A DNA stretch of 64,000 nucleotides, from the NCBI GenBank assembly GCA_030148665.1, contig JASBSZ010000047.1:124001-188000 (forward strand), written 5' to 3'. This DNA is from Alphaproteobacteria bacterium. GTDB lineage: Bacteria > Pseudomonadota > Alphaproteobacteria > Rhodobacterales > Rhodobacteraceae. Both the position numbers and the translations under genes were made by a program. The notes under the pieces were generated by a model. The model did not search any database and was not told where the DNA came from. It saw only the letters and a list, made by a program, of their open reading frames with translations. Shown here piece by piece: positions 35,733-45,331 of the stretch. Position 1 is the first letter of the stretch. The number at the start of each line of letters is the position of its first letter.

Positions 35733-38661
35733 GCATGCGCCCTCCTTCAGGGTCGAGGAATACCGGAGCGCAGACCTCGCACAATGTTTCGACGCCGCGC
35801 AGATGGTCATGCATCAGGATCTGCTGGCCGATGCGCCCGCGCCCGCCCCTCAGCAGCGCCAGCGCGATCGGGTGGCCCAGATGGGGCGAAAAGCACTGGC
35901 TGGTGATCACGCCCTGGTCATGTTCCCGGTCAACGGGGTCGCCGGGGGTGAACAGATGCGCCCCACCCAGCAACAGCTTCGACGCCCCGGCCGGCTTCAG
36001 CCCGACCAGTTGCATCCGGTCGGGGGCGCGCAGGGCGGGCCGGTCGGCCATCACCTTGCCGATGCAATCCTTGCCGGCCATCAAGCGGGCCATGCCAAGG
36101 TCATCCAGCGTCACCCTGCCGTCGATTTCGGCATGGGTCAGGAACCCCTTTTCCAGCCGCAGCACGTTGAGCGCCTCGAGCCCGAACCAGTCGCCCCCTT
36201 TGGCGCGCGCGCATTCCTCCAGCGCCTCGGCCAGAGAGGGGCCGTATTGTGCGGGCACGGCCAGTTCGAACCCCAGCTCACCCGAATACGAGATACGGAA
36301 CAGGCGCGCGAAAACCTTGCCGAGTTTGACCTCGCGCCATGACATGAAGGGCATGGCGTCGTTGGAAATGTCGGCGCGTGTCAGGCGTTGCAACAGCGCG
36401 CGCGCTTTCGGGCCGGCGATGGCGAATTGCGCCCAGGCCTCGGTCACGTCGCACAGCTGCACATCGAGATCGGGCCACAGCACCTGCGCGCAGAATGTCA
36501 GATGCCGCCATACCTGATCATGCGCGCCCGTGGTGCTGGTCAGCAGGAAATGCCGTTTGCCAAGGCGGGCAACCGTGCCGTCATCCATCACGAAACCGTC
36601 TTCGCGCAGCATCACGCCATAGCGCGTGCGCCCGACCGCCAGTTTCGACATGGTGTTGACATAGATCCGGTCAAGAAATTCCGCAGCATTGCGCCCCTGC
36701 ACGTCGATCTTGCCCAGCGTGGTCATGTCGCAGATGCCAACGGTTTCGCGCACCATGCATGCCTCGCGGTCGCAGGACTCGCGCCAGGTGGTTTCACCCG
36801 GTCGCGGATACCATGCGGGGCGCTGCCACAGGCCGAGTTCGACAAATTCGGCGCCGTGTTTGCGGGCCAGCGCATCTGAGGGCATCAGGCGTTCGGGGGC
36901 AAAGCCCTTGCCCGCGCCATGCGCCCCCAGCGCCGCCATCGAGACCGGCACATAGGGCGGGCGAAAGGTTGTCGTGCCGACCTCGGGGATGCTGCGGCGC
37001 TGAAGTTCGGCCATGAGCGCCAGCGCCGCCATATTGGCCGTCTTGCCCTGATCGGGGGCCATGCCCAGCGTGGTATAGCGTTTCAGATGTTCGGATGCGC
37101 GAAAATTCTCGCGATGGGCCTGCGCGATATCCTTGGCGGTCACGTCATTCTGGAAATCGACCCAGGCGCGCCCCTTGCCCTTGGTGACATGCCAGAAGGG
37201 CGCGCCTTCGGTCGGGCCGTCGGAACAATGCGGCAGCCGGATGCGCGCTGCCTTGCGGCCATGCTCGGCAATCACGGCACGCGCCGCCGCAAGGCCCGAT
37301 TTCAGCGTGTCGCGGGTTGTCTGGTGACCGGCCACGGCACCGGCCGCCCGCATACCCGGCACAGCCCCGTCTGCAGGCACAAAGGCGTTGATATCGTCGC
37401 GCCAGACGGGACGCGCGCCAAGGTGGCAGGACAGGTGCAGCGCGGGGGCCCAGACCCCCGCAACAGCAAGGCAATCGGCGCGCAGCTTTCGCCTGCCGCT
37501 GGCGGTCTGCACAGAGATTTCCCGCAGCCGCAACCGCCCCCTGGTGCCAATGACCTGCGCCCCACTCAGCAGCGGATAGTCGCCCTGGGGTATCGCATCG
37601 GGGCGTGTGTCGATGACGGCGGCGACCTCGACGCCGGCCGCCTGAAGATCGGCCGCCGTGCGGTGGCCCGTGTCGTTATTGGAAAATATCGCCACCGAGC
37701 GCCCCGCGGCCACGGCAAACCGGTTCAGATAGCTGCGCACCGCGCCCGCCATCATCACGCCGGGACGATCATTGCCGGGGAATATGATCGGCTGCTCGAT
37801 GGCGCCGGTGGCCAAAATGGAATGGCGCGCATTGATCCGCCAGAAAATCTGTTCGGGCACATTCCCAGGCACGGCGGGCAGATGGTCGGCCACGCGCTGC
37901 ACCGCGCCATAGATTCCCCCGTCATAGGTGCCGGTCACCGTGGTTCGGCCCATCAGGCGGACGTTGTCCATCTGGCGCAGCTCGGTGACAACGCCGGCAG
38001 CCCATTCATTGCCGGGCTGGTCGTCGAGGTGGATCCGCTCGGCATTCAGGCGGCCGCCGAAAAGGAAATCCTCGTCCGCAAGGATCACGTCCAGACCGGC
38101 GCGCCCCGCAGCCAGCGCCGCGATCAGCCCCGCAGGCCCCGCGCCGATCACCAGCAGGTCGCAATGGGCAAAACCCTTGTCGTGCAACCTGTCATCGGGC
38201 TCGGTCCCCAGTTCGCCCAGCCCGGCGGCGCGGCGAATAACGGGCTCATACACCCGATCCCAGAACGAACGCGGCCACATGAAGGTCTTGTAATAGAACC
38301 CCGCGCCGAAGAAGGGCGACAGCAGGTCATTGACCGCCAGCAGGTCGAAATCGAGCGAGGGAAACCGGTTCTGCGACCGCGCGTCGAGGGCGCGATACAG
38401 CTCTTGCGTGGTGGCGCGCAGGTTGGGAATGGCGTGATTGCCGCGCGTGATGGTCACAAGCGCGTTCGGCTCTTCCGAACCGGCGGTCATGATGCCGCGC
38501 GGGCGGTGATACTTGAAGCTGCGCCCGACCAGATGCCGCCCATTGGCCAGCAGGGCCGAGGCCAGCGTATCGCCCGCCAGCCCCAGCAGGGTTTCGCCGT
38601 CAAAGGTAAAGGGCAGCTGGCGGGTGCGGTCGATCAGCCCGCCCTGAGCAAGGCGGCTCAT
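35725..38661 (-). CDS. soxA: Sarcosine oxidase alpha subunit
   Basis: 978 residues, as expected. An N-terminal ferredoxin-like part (FDGETLLGLAGDTLASALLA), a dinucleotide-binding core LLVIGAGPAGLIAAL near residue 180, and a C-terminal GcvT-like half (~600-978) that binds folate. It works with SoxB (FAD/FMN), SoxD and SoxG. ATG 38661 overlaps the soxD stop by 4 bp. Confidence 0.95.
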   Translation of the reverse strand: MSRLAQGGLIDRTRQLPFTFDGETLLGLAGDTLASALLANGRHLVGRSFKYHRPRGIMTAGSEEPNALVTITRGNHAIPNLRATTQELYRALDARSQNRFPSLDFDLLAVNDLLSPFFGAGFYYKTFMWPRSFWDRVYEPVIRRAAGLGELGTEPDDRLHDKGFAHCDLLVIGAGPAGLIAALAAGRAGLDVILADEDFLFGGRLNAERIHLDDQPGNEWAAGVVTELRQMDNVRLMGRTTVTGTYDGGIYGAVQRVADHLPAVPGNVPEQIFWRINARHSILATGAIEQPIIFPGNDRPGVMMAGAVRSYLNRFAVAAGRSVAIFSNNDTGHRTAADLQAAGVEVAAVIDTRPDAIPQGDYPLLSGAQVIGTRGRLRLREISVQTASGRRKLRADCLAVAGVWAPALHLSCHLGARPVWRDDINAFVPADGAVPGMRAAGAVAGHQTTRDTLKSGLAAARAVIAEHGRKAARIRLPHCSDGPTEGAPFWHVTKGKGRAWVDFQNDVTAKDIAQAHRENFRASEHLKRYTTLGMAPDQGKTANMAALALMAELQRRSIPEVGTTTFRPPYVPVSMAALGAHGAGKGFAPERLMPSDALARKHGAEFVELGLWQRPAWYPRPGETTWRESCDREACMVRETVGICDMTTLGKIDVQGRNAAEFLDRIYVNTMSKLAVGRTRYGVMLREDGFVMDDGTVARLGKRHFLLTSTTGAHDQVWRHLTFCAQVLWPDLDVQLCDVTEAWAQFAIAGPKARALLQRLTRADISNDAMPFMSWREVKLGKVFARLFRISYSGELGFELAVPAQYGPSLAEALEECARAKGGDWFGLEALNVLRLEKGFLTHAEIDGRVTLDDLGMARLMAGKDCIGKVMADRPALRAPDRMQLVGLKPAGASKLLLGGAHLFTPGDPVDREHDQGVITSQCFSPHLGHPIALALLRGGRGRIGQQILMHDHLRGVETLCEVCAPVFLDPEGGRMRG

Positions 38662-38933
38662 GGCGCGGCCTCCCTGGCTGCGGCCAGACGGACCGACAGG
38701 AATTCATGGGTTGTCACGTTGCGCGTGGCGACCAGCCAGGCGCCGCAGCCGTGGGCGTGAAACCACAGCTCGCGATTTTCGCCCGCCGGGTTGTCGCGCA
38801 TATAGACGTAATCGAGGAATACCTGCTGGGCCTCGGGCGCATCCGGGTCGGGGCGGTCGGCAAGGCTGGCCGCGCCCTGATAGTGGAATTCGCGGATGTC
38901 GCGCGCACCGCAAAGAGGGCAGTCGAGTTTCAT
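38658..38933 (-). CDS. soxD: Sarcosine oxidase delta subunit
   Basis: 91-residue zinc-binding delta subunit; CPLCGARD near the N-terminus and HAHGCGAW towards the C-terminus supply Cys/His ligands. It holds the alpha-beta complex together. ATG 38933; its ribosome-binding site is weak, and the gap to soxB holds a folded-looking RNA segment (38952-39058). Confidence 0.92.
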   Translation of the reverse strand: MKLDCPLCGARDIREFHYQGAASLADRPDPDAPEAQQVFLDYVYMRDNPAGENRELWFHAHGCGAWLVATRNVTTHEFLSVRLAAAREAAP

Positions 38934-38951
38934 TTGGGGTGCCCCCGTTCG

Positions 38952-39058
38952 CCGAGGCCACGCCCGACCGACAGGTCGGGCAGCGCCCGCCCCGCCCCCC
39001 AGGCGGGCGCTTTCGCACCCACCTCGGGGCGCGCGCAGCCCTTGTTTTCGGGACAAGG
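38952..39058 (-). other. Structured intergenic RNA/DNA between soxB and soxD
   Basis: Perfect stems: CCCGACC (38963-38969)/GGTCGGG (38974-38980), GCGCCCGCC (38983-38991)/GGCGGGCGC (39002-39010), and CCTTGT (39040-39045)/ACAAGG (39053-39058). CCGAGG (38952-38957)/CCTCGG (39022-39027) can close the first two into a three-way junction. It lies in the soxBDAG transcript just before soxD. Confidence 0.55.
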
Positions 39059-39080
39059 CAGATCAACCATGTCTGTTCGC

Positions 39081-40331
39081 CTAATGCAGATTCGGCGTTG
39101 CACCTGTTGCCTCCTCGTCGATCACCGCGCCGCGCGCGAAGCGGTCCAGCCGGAATTTCGTGGCCACTGGGTGCGGGTTGCCGGTCGCGATCAGATGGGC
39201 AAATACATGCCCGCCGCCCGGCACTGCCTTGAAGCCGCCATAACACCAGCCGCCATTGAAAAAGAGCCCCTCGACCGGCGTGCGGTCGATGATGGGGGAT
39301 CCATCCATCGTCATGTCCATGATGCCGCCCCAGCTGCGCAGCATGCGGGCGCGCCCGATCATGGGCATGAGCGCCATGCCGGCCTCGGCCACATGCTCGA
39401 CAATCGGCAGGTTGCCCCGCTGGGCATAGGAATTATAGCCGTCGATGTCGCCGCCAAAGACCAGCCCGCCCTTGTCGGACTGGCTGATATAGAAATGCCC
39501 CATGCCGAAACTGATCACCGTGTCGATGACGGGTTTCAACCCCTCGGTCACAAAGGCCTGCAACACATGGCTCTCGATCGGCAGCCGCAGCCCGGCCATC
39601 GCCGCAACCTGGCTGGAACGCCCGGCAACCGCCATGCCCACCTTGCCCGCGCCGATGTGGCCGCGCGTGGTGTCAACGCCGGTCACGCGCCCGCGTTCGA
39701 TGCGAAAGCCCGTGACCTCGCAATTCTGGATCAGATCGACACCCAGCCGGTCGGCCGCGCGCGCATAGCCCCAGGCCACCGCGTCATGGCGCGCGGTGCC
39801 GGCCTCCCACTGCATCAAGCCGCCCTTGAGGGGAAAACGCGGGTCGTCGAAATTCAGATAGGGGATATGGCGGCGCAGGGTGGCGGCGTCCCACAGCTCG
39901 GCCCCGTCGCCCTGCATCAGGTTCATGTTGCCGCGTCGCGCAAGCGCCTCGAGCTGGCCGTCGGAGTGGGCCAGCAGGATGCAGCCGCGGCGCGACAGCA
40001 TGACGTTGTAGTTCAGCTCGGCCGACAGGTTCTGCCACAGTTTCAGCGAGTGCGAATAGAATTCGACATTGCCGTCCAGCATGTAGTTGGCGCGCACGAC
40101 CGTCGTGTTGCGCCCCACATTGCCGCCGCCGATCGTGCCCTTTTCCAGCACCGCGACATTTGTAATGCCATGTTCGCGCGCCAGGTAATAGGCCGTCGCC
40201 AGCCCATGCCCGCCGCCGCCGATGATGATGACGTCGTAATGATCCTTCGGCGCAGGGTCACGCCAGACCGGCGCCCAGCCCCTGTTGCCGGTCAGCCCGT
40301 TCAGAAAAACCTGAAACCCCGAATACCGCAT
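39081..40331 (-). CDS. soxB: Sarcosine oxidase beta subunit
   Basis: A 416-residue DAO-type flavoprotein; FAD-binding VIIIGGGGHGLATAYYLA near residue 33 and an acidic end of beta2. It carries the active site for sarcosine and the flavin that is covalently linked in known enzymes. ATG 40331 with AAGGGGGGG upstream. First gene of soxBDAG. Confidence 0.95.
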   Translation of the reverse strand: MRYSGFQVFLNGLTGNRGWAPVWRDPAPKDHYDVIIIGGGGHGLATAYYLAREHGITNVAVLEKGTIGGGNVGRNTTVVRANYMLDGNVEFYSHSLKLWQNLSAELNYNVMLSRRGCILLAHSDGQLEALARRGNMNLMQGDGAELWDAATLRRHIPYLNFDDPRFPLKGGLMQWEAGTARHDAVAWGYARAADRLGVDLIQNCEVTGFRIERGRVTGVDTTRGHIGAGKVGMAVAGRSSQVAAMAGLRLPIESHVLQAFVTEGLKPVIDTVISFGMGHFYISQSDKGGLVFGGDIDGYNSYAQRGNLPIVEHVAEAGMALMPMIGRARMLRSWGGIMDMTMDGSPIIDRTPVEGLFFNGGWCYGGFKAVPGGGHVFAHLIATGNPHPVATKFRLDRFARGAVIDEEATGATPNLH

Positions 40332-40413
40332 CACCCCCCCTTTCAACTGCCCATCAAAGGACAGCTTGCATCAGGTTGCAACATGGATCGGGGTCTTGCC
40401 GCCAGGGATGCGA

Positions 40414-41763
40414 CTATTTCACCAGCACATAGGCCACGGTCAGGTTGTCTTCCTTGCTGCCCTTGCAGGTGCCGAAACGGGCCTTGTTACGGATTGACAC
40501 GTTGCCCGCAGCGGCGATCGTCAGCCCTCTTATGCCGTTTTCCCTGTTTCGCAAGGACACGCTGCCCTTGGCGGAAATATATACGCCGTTGACCTTCAAC
40601 TCCTTGTCGGACACCACGTCTCCTGCGGCATAGATTTCGACCCCACCGCCCGAGGCGCAATCGTCGTTCCTGCCGAGGCGCACCTCCTTGGCGAAACGGA
40701 TCGACTGCGCTCCGCTGGCCGTGGAAATCAGCACGACATCCTGGAATTTCGATTCCTTGCCGATACGCATCGCACATTGCGAGACGATGACCACCTGCCT
40801 TGCCTCGGTCTCCTTGTAGAACTGAGCGGTGCCACTGCTGTCACAGGTAATGTTGTAGATGCGGCCTGGCTGAAATGTCGTGTATCTGACATCCCGCGCC
40901 GGCAGCTTGATCACCGGCGCCGTCGTGTTGATATAGGCCGGTTGTCCCTCGTAGAGGGGATCCAGATATTTCCTGGCCAGAGCATCGACATTGCCGACAT
41001 AGGGGGCAGCGATCGGTGACTTGGTCTCGACCACGTCGCGATATGTCAGAGTCGTGCTGCTGTCCGCGGTACCGCGGCCGACCTGGGTGGACAGGGTCAC
41101 ACCCCCCGGAAGGCTGACGTCCGAAAGCGCAGGAACGATGATGCGGTTGTTGTCGTCGAAACGGTTGTCATCCTTCAGGACAACCCCCTGGGCGGCCTCG
41201 ATGCAATAGCTCTTGTAAAACTCGTTTTCCTTGTACAGCGTGATCTTGCCATTGGCCGATATGTCGGGCTTCACGCAGGCGTCGGTCTGACGGTATGCGA
41301 CGCTTTCCACTGTCACGTTCCAGCTCTTGAAACCGGCGAATTTCAGGAAAAATGTCGGGACCGAATCCGTGCCCGCCCGCATGGCCACCACGCGTACGGC
41401 ATCAAGGGGGGTTGCATCCTTCTTGAAGCTGCGCTTCCGGGGATTCCAGTGACCGAACTGAACCTGATTGGCGACAATGGCCCGGGACCGGCTGCCCAGA
41501 TTGTCGCCGGCCAGTTCAAGCGCGGCCTTCAGCGCGGCCTTCTTGTCAGGAAGTGCCAGTACCGCCGCATGGGCGGCGGCATCGGCGGCTGCCTGCAGAT
41601 GGGTGCGCGTGCGCCAGGCGTTCGCGGTATCGACCGACAGGCCGGCGAACAGGATCACGAGGATCATCACCGTCAACGCGAAATGGGTGACAAAGCCGCC
41701 TTCGTCACCCAGAAAACACCTGATGCGTGCTGCGGGGTTTATGCCGGGGCGCAATCGGGTCAC
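40414..41763 (-). CDS. TadG-like pilus-assembly protein
   Basis: 449 residues. One N-terminal membrane segment (FALTVMILVILFAGLSVDTA) followed by RTRTHLQAAADAAAHAA, the signature of Tad-like Flp-pilus TadG N-terminal domains. The long remainder is a beta-rich envelope part with several Cys and a terminal Gly/Asn-rich repeat-like stretch. It lies 3 bp after the TadE-like gene. No other tad genes are seen nearby. It may be a pseudopilin partner or a collagen-like envelope protein. Confidence 0.82.
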   Translation of the reverse strand: MTRLRPGINPAARIRCFLGDEGGFVTHFALTVMILVILFAGLSVDTANAWRTRTHLQAAADAAAHAAVLALPDKKAALKAALELAGDNLGSRSRAIVANQVQFGHWNPRKRSFKKDATPLDAVRVVAMRAGTDSVPTFFLKFAGFKSWNVTVESVAYRQTDACVKPDISANGKITLYKENEFYKSYCIEAAQGVVLKDDNRFDDNNRIIVPALSDVSLPGGVTLSTQVGRGTADSSTTLTYRDVVETKSPIAAPYVGNVDALARKYLDPLYEGQPAYINTTAPVIKLPARDVRYTTFQPGRIYNITCDSSGTAQFYKETEARQVVIVSQCAMRIGKESKFQDVVLISTASGAQSIRFAKEVRLGRNDDCASGGGVEIYAAGDVVSDKELKVNGVYISAKGSVSLRNRENGIRGLTIAAAGNVSIRNKARFGTCKGSKEDNLTVAYVLVK

Positions 41764-41766
41764 CGC

Positions 41767-42153
41767 TCATGGCTCCTTGCGCATGGTCACGGCGGCATCG
41801 AGGGTATATTTCCCGTGGCCGCCCATGATCCCCAGCGTGGCAACATCGCTGAGGTTGGTGTTGATCTGGACAACCACATCCTTGCCGACTGTGACATCGA
41901 CGCCATAATCGAAATTCATGTAGGTCAGTTTGGACAATGCGTATTTCTGGGCCTGCGCGGCGGTCAGCTCGCCTATCGAGACCCGGCGCGCGGTATCGCG
42001 GGCGACATTGTACATGTTGTTCTGGGTCATCAGCACGATGTTGAGATCGAATGCCCCAACCACGATGCCCATGATCAGGGGCAACCACAGCACGAATTCG
42101 ACTGTGGCGTTACCCTCTTCCTGTTTCCAGAACCTGGACCGAAGCCACCTCAT
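41767..42153 (-). CDS. TadE-like minor pseudopilin
   Basis: 128 residues; a leading cytoplasmic tail, then EEGNATVEFVLWLPLIMGIVVG, the TadE-type pseudopilin helix with the conserved Glu. ATG 42153. First of a two-gene TadE/TadG unit. It has the length of minor pseudopilins and no independent function that I can name. Confidence 0.85.
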   Translation of the reverse strand: MRWLRSRFWKQEEGNATVEFVLWLPLIMGIVVGAFDLNIVLMTQNNMYNVARDTARRVSIGELTAAQAQKYALSKLTYMNFDYGVDVTVGKDVVVQINTNLSDVATLGIMGGHGKYTLDAAVTMRKEP

Positions 42154-42533
42154 TTGCACATTTCCTGTTATCGTTGCGCATGCCACTCTTCGTCTATGAC
42201 ATCAAAATAGTCTGCCAAAGCGCCGGAAATGTGATCGGAATTCGACGTTTCATGGGCCGGCGCGGTACCAGCAGATTCAGGGTCATCCGGGTTTTCCGCA
42301 CAGATACAGGGTGTTGGCGCGCGCCACGCGCGGCGTCCGGCCGCCACGCCCCATTTTCGGCACATTTTGGCCCCACCCGGCCATCTGCGACATTTTGACA
42401 ATAAAGCCGTTGCAAAAACGGTTTTCCGGGCGTAGCAGCAGCCCATGGCCGGCCTCGATTCGCGCCCCGATCAAGCAAATCGGACGCAACGTCATATCTG
42501 CGTCGGCCGATCTTGAAAACCGGGGATACCACG
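42154..42533. other. Divergent promoter region between tadE and gdh
   Basis: About 380 bp with no convincing protein. It must hold both promoters. It contains a stem CCGTT-GCAAA-AACGG followed by TTTT (42407-42425) and three spaced copies of a CATTTT motif (cattttcgg, cattttggc, cattttgac). Confidence 0.4.
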
Positions 42534-43964
42534 ATGAACAGCACCGCCGAGCCAAGTTTCCGTCAATCCGTCGATCTGATGTTCAACCGCGCCGTTGCGC
42601 GCATGGACCTGCCGCCCGGGCTCGAGGAAAAGATCAGGGTCTGCAATGCAACCTATACGGTGCGTTTCGGTGTAAGGCTGCGCGGCGGGATTCACACCTT
42701 TACCGGCTACCGGTCGGTTCATTCCGAACATATGGAGCCCGTCAAGGGCGGCATCCGGTATGCCCCGACCGTCCATCAGGACGAGGTCGAGGCCCTTGCC
42801 GCGCTGATGACCTACAAATGCGCGCTGGTCGAGGCCCCCTTTGGCGGCTCGAAAGGGGGGCTGCGGATCGACCCGCGCCAGTATGACGAACACGAGCTGG
42901 AGTTGATCACCCGCCGCTTTACCTATGAGCTGGCCAAGCGCGACCTGATCCATCCCAGCCAGAACGTCCCGGCCCCCGACATGGGCACCGGCGAGCGCGA
43001 AATGGCCTGGATGGCCGACCAGTACGCCCGCATGAATACCCGCGACATCAATGCCCGTGCCTGCGTGACCGGCAAGCCGCTTGCAGCCGGTGGCATCCAC
43101 GGCCGGGTCGAGGCAACGGGCCGCGGCGTGCAATATGCCCTGCGGGAATTCTTCCGCCACGACGAGGACAAGCAGAAGGCCGGGCTGAGCGGTACGCTCG
43201 ACGGCAAGCGCATCATCGTACAGGGCCTCGGCAATGTGGGTTATCACGCGGCCCTGTTCCTTTCGACCGAGGACGGCGCGCGGATTACGGCCGTCATCGA
43301 ACATGACGGCGCGCTGGTAAACCCGAAGGGTCTGGATGTCGAAAAGGTCCGCGAACATCTGATCGAAACCGGCGGCATCACTGGCTGCGACCAGGGCGAA
43401 TATGTGGAAAACGGCAATGCCGTGCTGGAAGAGGAATGCGACATCCTGATCCCGGCGGCGATGGAGGGCGTGATCAACATGCACAACGCCCCCAACATCA
43501 AGGCCCCCCTGATCATCGAGGCCGCCAACGGCCCCCTCACTGCAGGCGCCGACGAAATACTGCGCAAGAGGGGTTGCGTGATCATTCCCGATCTCTATGC
43601 CAACGCGGGCGGTGTGACGGTTTCCTATTTCGAATGGGTCAAGAACCTCAGCCATATCCGTTTCGGCCGCATGCAGCGCCGTCAGGAAGAGGCCCGCAAT
43701 GCCCTGCTGATCGAGGAACTGCAACGCCTGGCCCGCGAGGGTGGTCTGAAAACCGGGCTGTCCGACAATTTCGTGCGCCAGTATCTGAATGGCGCGGGCG
43801 AGCTGGAGCTGGTGCGCTCGGGCCTGGATGACACCATGCGCGAAGCCTATCGGGCCATGCGCGAGGTCTGGCATGGCCGAGACGACGTGCATGATCTGCG
43901 GGTCGCAGCCTATATCGTGTCGATCGAGCGTGTCGCCAGCAGCTATCGCGACAAGGGGCTGTAG
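42534..43964 (+). CDS. gdhA: Glutamate dehydrogenase (Glu/Leu/Phe/Val dehydrogenase family)
   Basis: 476 residues. The active-site lysine and substrate loops are in APFGGSKGGLRIDP and the PAPDMGTGEREMAWM motif; the dinucleotide site is VQGLGNVGYHAA. It deaminates glutamate to 2-oxoglutarate or runs the reverse. ATG 42534 with GGGGA upstream. The family also contains Leu/Phe/Val enzymes; the length and PAPDMGTG context favour glutamate. Single gene. Confidence 0.9.
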   Translation: MNSTAEPSFRQSVDLMFNRAVARMDLPPGLEEKIRVCNATYTVRFGVRLRGGIHTFTGYRSVHSEHMEPVKGGIRYAPTVHQDEVEALAALMTYKCALVEAPFGGSKGGLRIDPRQYDEHELELITRRFTYELAKRDLIHPSQNVPAPDMGTGEREMAWMADQYARMNTRDINARACVTGKPLAAGGIHGRVEATGRGVQYALREFFRHDEDKQKAGLSGTLDGKRIIVQGLGNVGYHAALFLSTEDGARITAVIEHDGALVNPKGLDVEKVREHLIETGGITGCDQGEYVENGNAVLEEECDILIPAAMEGVINMHNAPNIKAPLIIEAANGPLTAGADEILRKRGCVIIPDLYANAGGVTVSYFEWVKNLSHIRFGRMQRRQEEARNALLIEELQRLAREGGLKTGLSDNFVRQYLNGAGELELVRSGLDDTMREAYRAMREVWHGRDDVHDLRVAAYIVSIERVASSYRDKGL

Positions 43965-44030
43965 CCCGGCAGCATCGCGACCACAAGGTGTACCCCTGTC
44001 TCGATGGGGGTGCGCCTGTCCAGGTTACCG

Positions 44031-45257
44031 CTATGACAGGCTGCGCGCGATTTCGCGGAACATCTCGATATTGGCCAGCGTGATCCGGCCATCGCCTTCG
44101 CGGAACCTGCGGTCGGCGGAATTGACCGCAATCACGACTCCGGCGCGCTGGTTGACATAGATGTATTGGCCGTAGATGCCGATGGCGAAAAACTCTCCCT
44201 CTTCGGCCTCGGGCGGCAACCACCACTGGAAACCGTAACCAAGCTGGCCGTTGTCGGTCAGCTGGTCGTCCTCGCTGGGTTCAAGCCCCGAATGGGTGGT
44301 TGACTGCCGCACCCATTCCTCGGGCACGACCTGCTTGTCACCCACCCTGCCCCGGTTGCACATCATCAACCCGAAACGGGCGTAATCGCGCGTGCGCATG
44401 TTCAACCCGCCCAGCACGAAATCGATTCCGAAACCATCGGTCAGGTAATAGGCGTCAGCCTCCATCCCCAGCGGGCGCAGGATGGTTTCGGCCAGGTAAT
44501 CCGCGTTGCTGCGCCCGGTGGCCCCGCGCAGCACCATGCCCAGAACATGGGTGTCGATCGAAACATATTGCCAGGCGCTGCCGGGTGGGCGCGCGCGTTC
44601 CCTGAGGCCAGCGGCAAAGCCATCCATCGACTTGCCCAGCGCCAGAACACGGCCCATGCGGTTGATGTCGGAATGGAAATCCAGATAGTCCTCGTTGAAC
44701 CTGATCCCTGACGCCATGTTCAGCACGTTACGGATGGTCACGCCCTCATAGGCAGTTCCGGCCAGTTCCGGCACATGTTCCGTCACATATGCGTCGAGCG
44801 ACGGGATCAGGCCGTCGCGTACCGCACAACCGAAGGCGGCGGAAAGAAAACTCTTGGCCATCGACCAGCTGATCCGCCTGTCGTGCGGCCCGGTGCCCAA
44901 ACGATAATCCTCGTATGCGATCTGGCCATCCTTCAGAACCACCATCGCGGTCTGGTTCCGCTCGACCCGCCAGGCGGCAAGATCATGTTCCCGCCCCCTG
45001 AAGGAAAATCGCTCGGGCAGATCCTGCGCCCTGGTGGGCAGGGGCAGAGGGTCGGCCGATTTGACCGGCAATTCCTTGTGAAAAAAAATGCCGCGCATGT
45101 CGGAAAAGTTCCGCACGATGTTCTTTTCCGAGAACAGGGAATTGACCCGCATCAGGCGTTGCAGTTTGGGCCAATCAAGCCGCGCCACCACGGGCAGGAT
45201 CACCCCGACCCCACCGATTGCGCCGCGCAACTGCTTGACAAGTGCCGACACCTTCAC
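44031..45257 (-). CDS. Serine hydrolase (beta-lactamase / 6-aminohexanoate-dimer-hydrolase-like)
   Basis: A 408-residue class C beta-lactamase-like hydrolase. The nucleophile motif SMAK (SxxK) and the second motif QYVSIDTHV are visible, then GYGFQWW. No convincing signal peptide. Related enzymes hydrolyse amides, esters or linear nylon oligomers; the substrate is unknown. Single gene upstream of pth. Confidence 0.82.
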   Translation of the reverse strand: MKVSALVKQLRGAIGGVGVILPVVARLDWPKLQRLMRVNSLFSEKNIVRNFSDMRGIFFHKELPVKSADPLPLPTRAQDLPERFSFRGREHDLAAWRVERNQTAMVVLKDGQIAYEDYRLGTGPHDRRISWSMAKSFLSAAFGCAVRDGLIPSLDAYVTEHVPELAGTAYEGVTIRNVLNMASGIRFNEDYLDFHSDINRMGRVLALGKSMDGFAAGLRERARPPGSAWQYVSIDTHVLGMVLRGATGRSNADYLAETILRPLGMEADAYYLTDGFGIDFVLGGLNMRTRDYARFGLMMCNRGRVGDKQVVPEEWVRQSTTHSGLEPSEDDQLTDNGQLGYGFQWWLPPEAEEGEFFAIGIYGQYIYVNQRAGVVIAVNSADRRFREGDGRITLANIEMFREIARSLS

Positions 45258-45331
45258 CCCCTCGCCGCCCTGCTATTCGGGCCAGACTAGTCGGAACCTG
45301 ACCAGATGGTCAATCGGCCGCGACCTTGACG

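Noticed and set aside
36919-38760. 613-codon plus-strand frame opposite soxA
   Set aside because: Antisense shadow; soxA is unmistakable on the minus strand.
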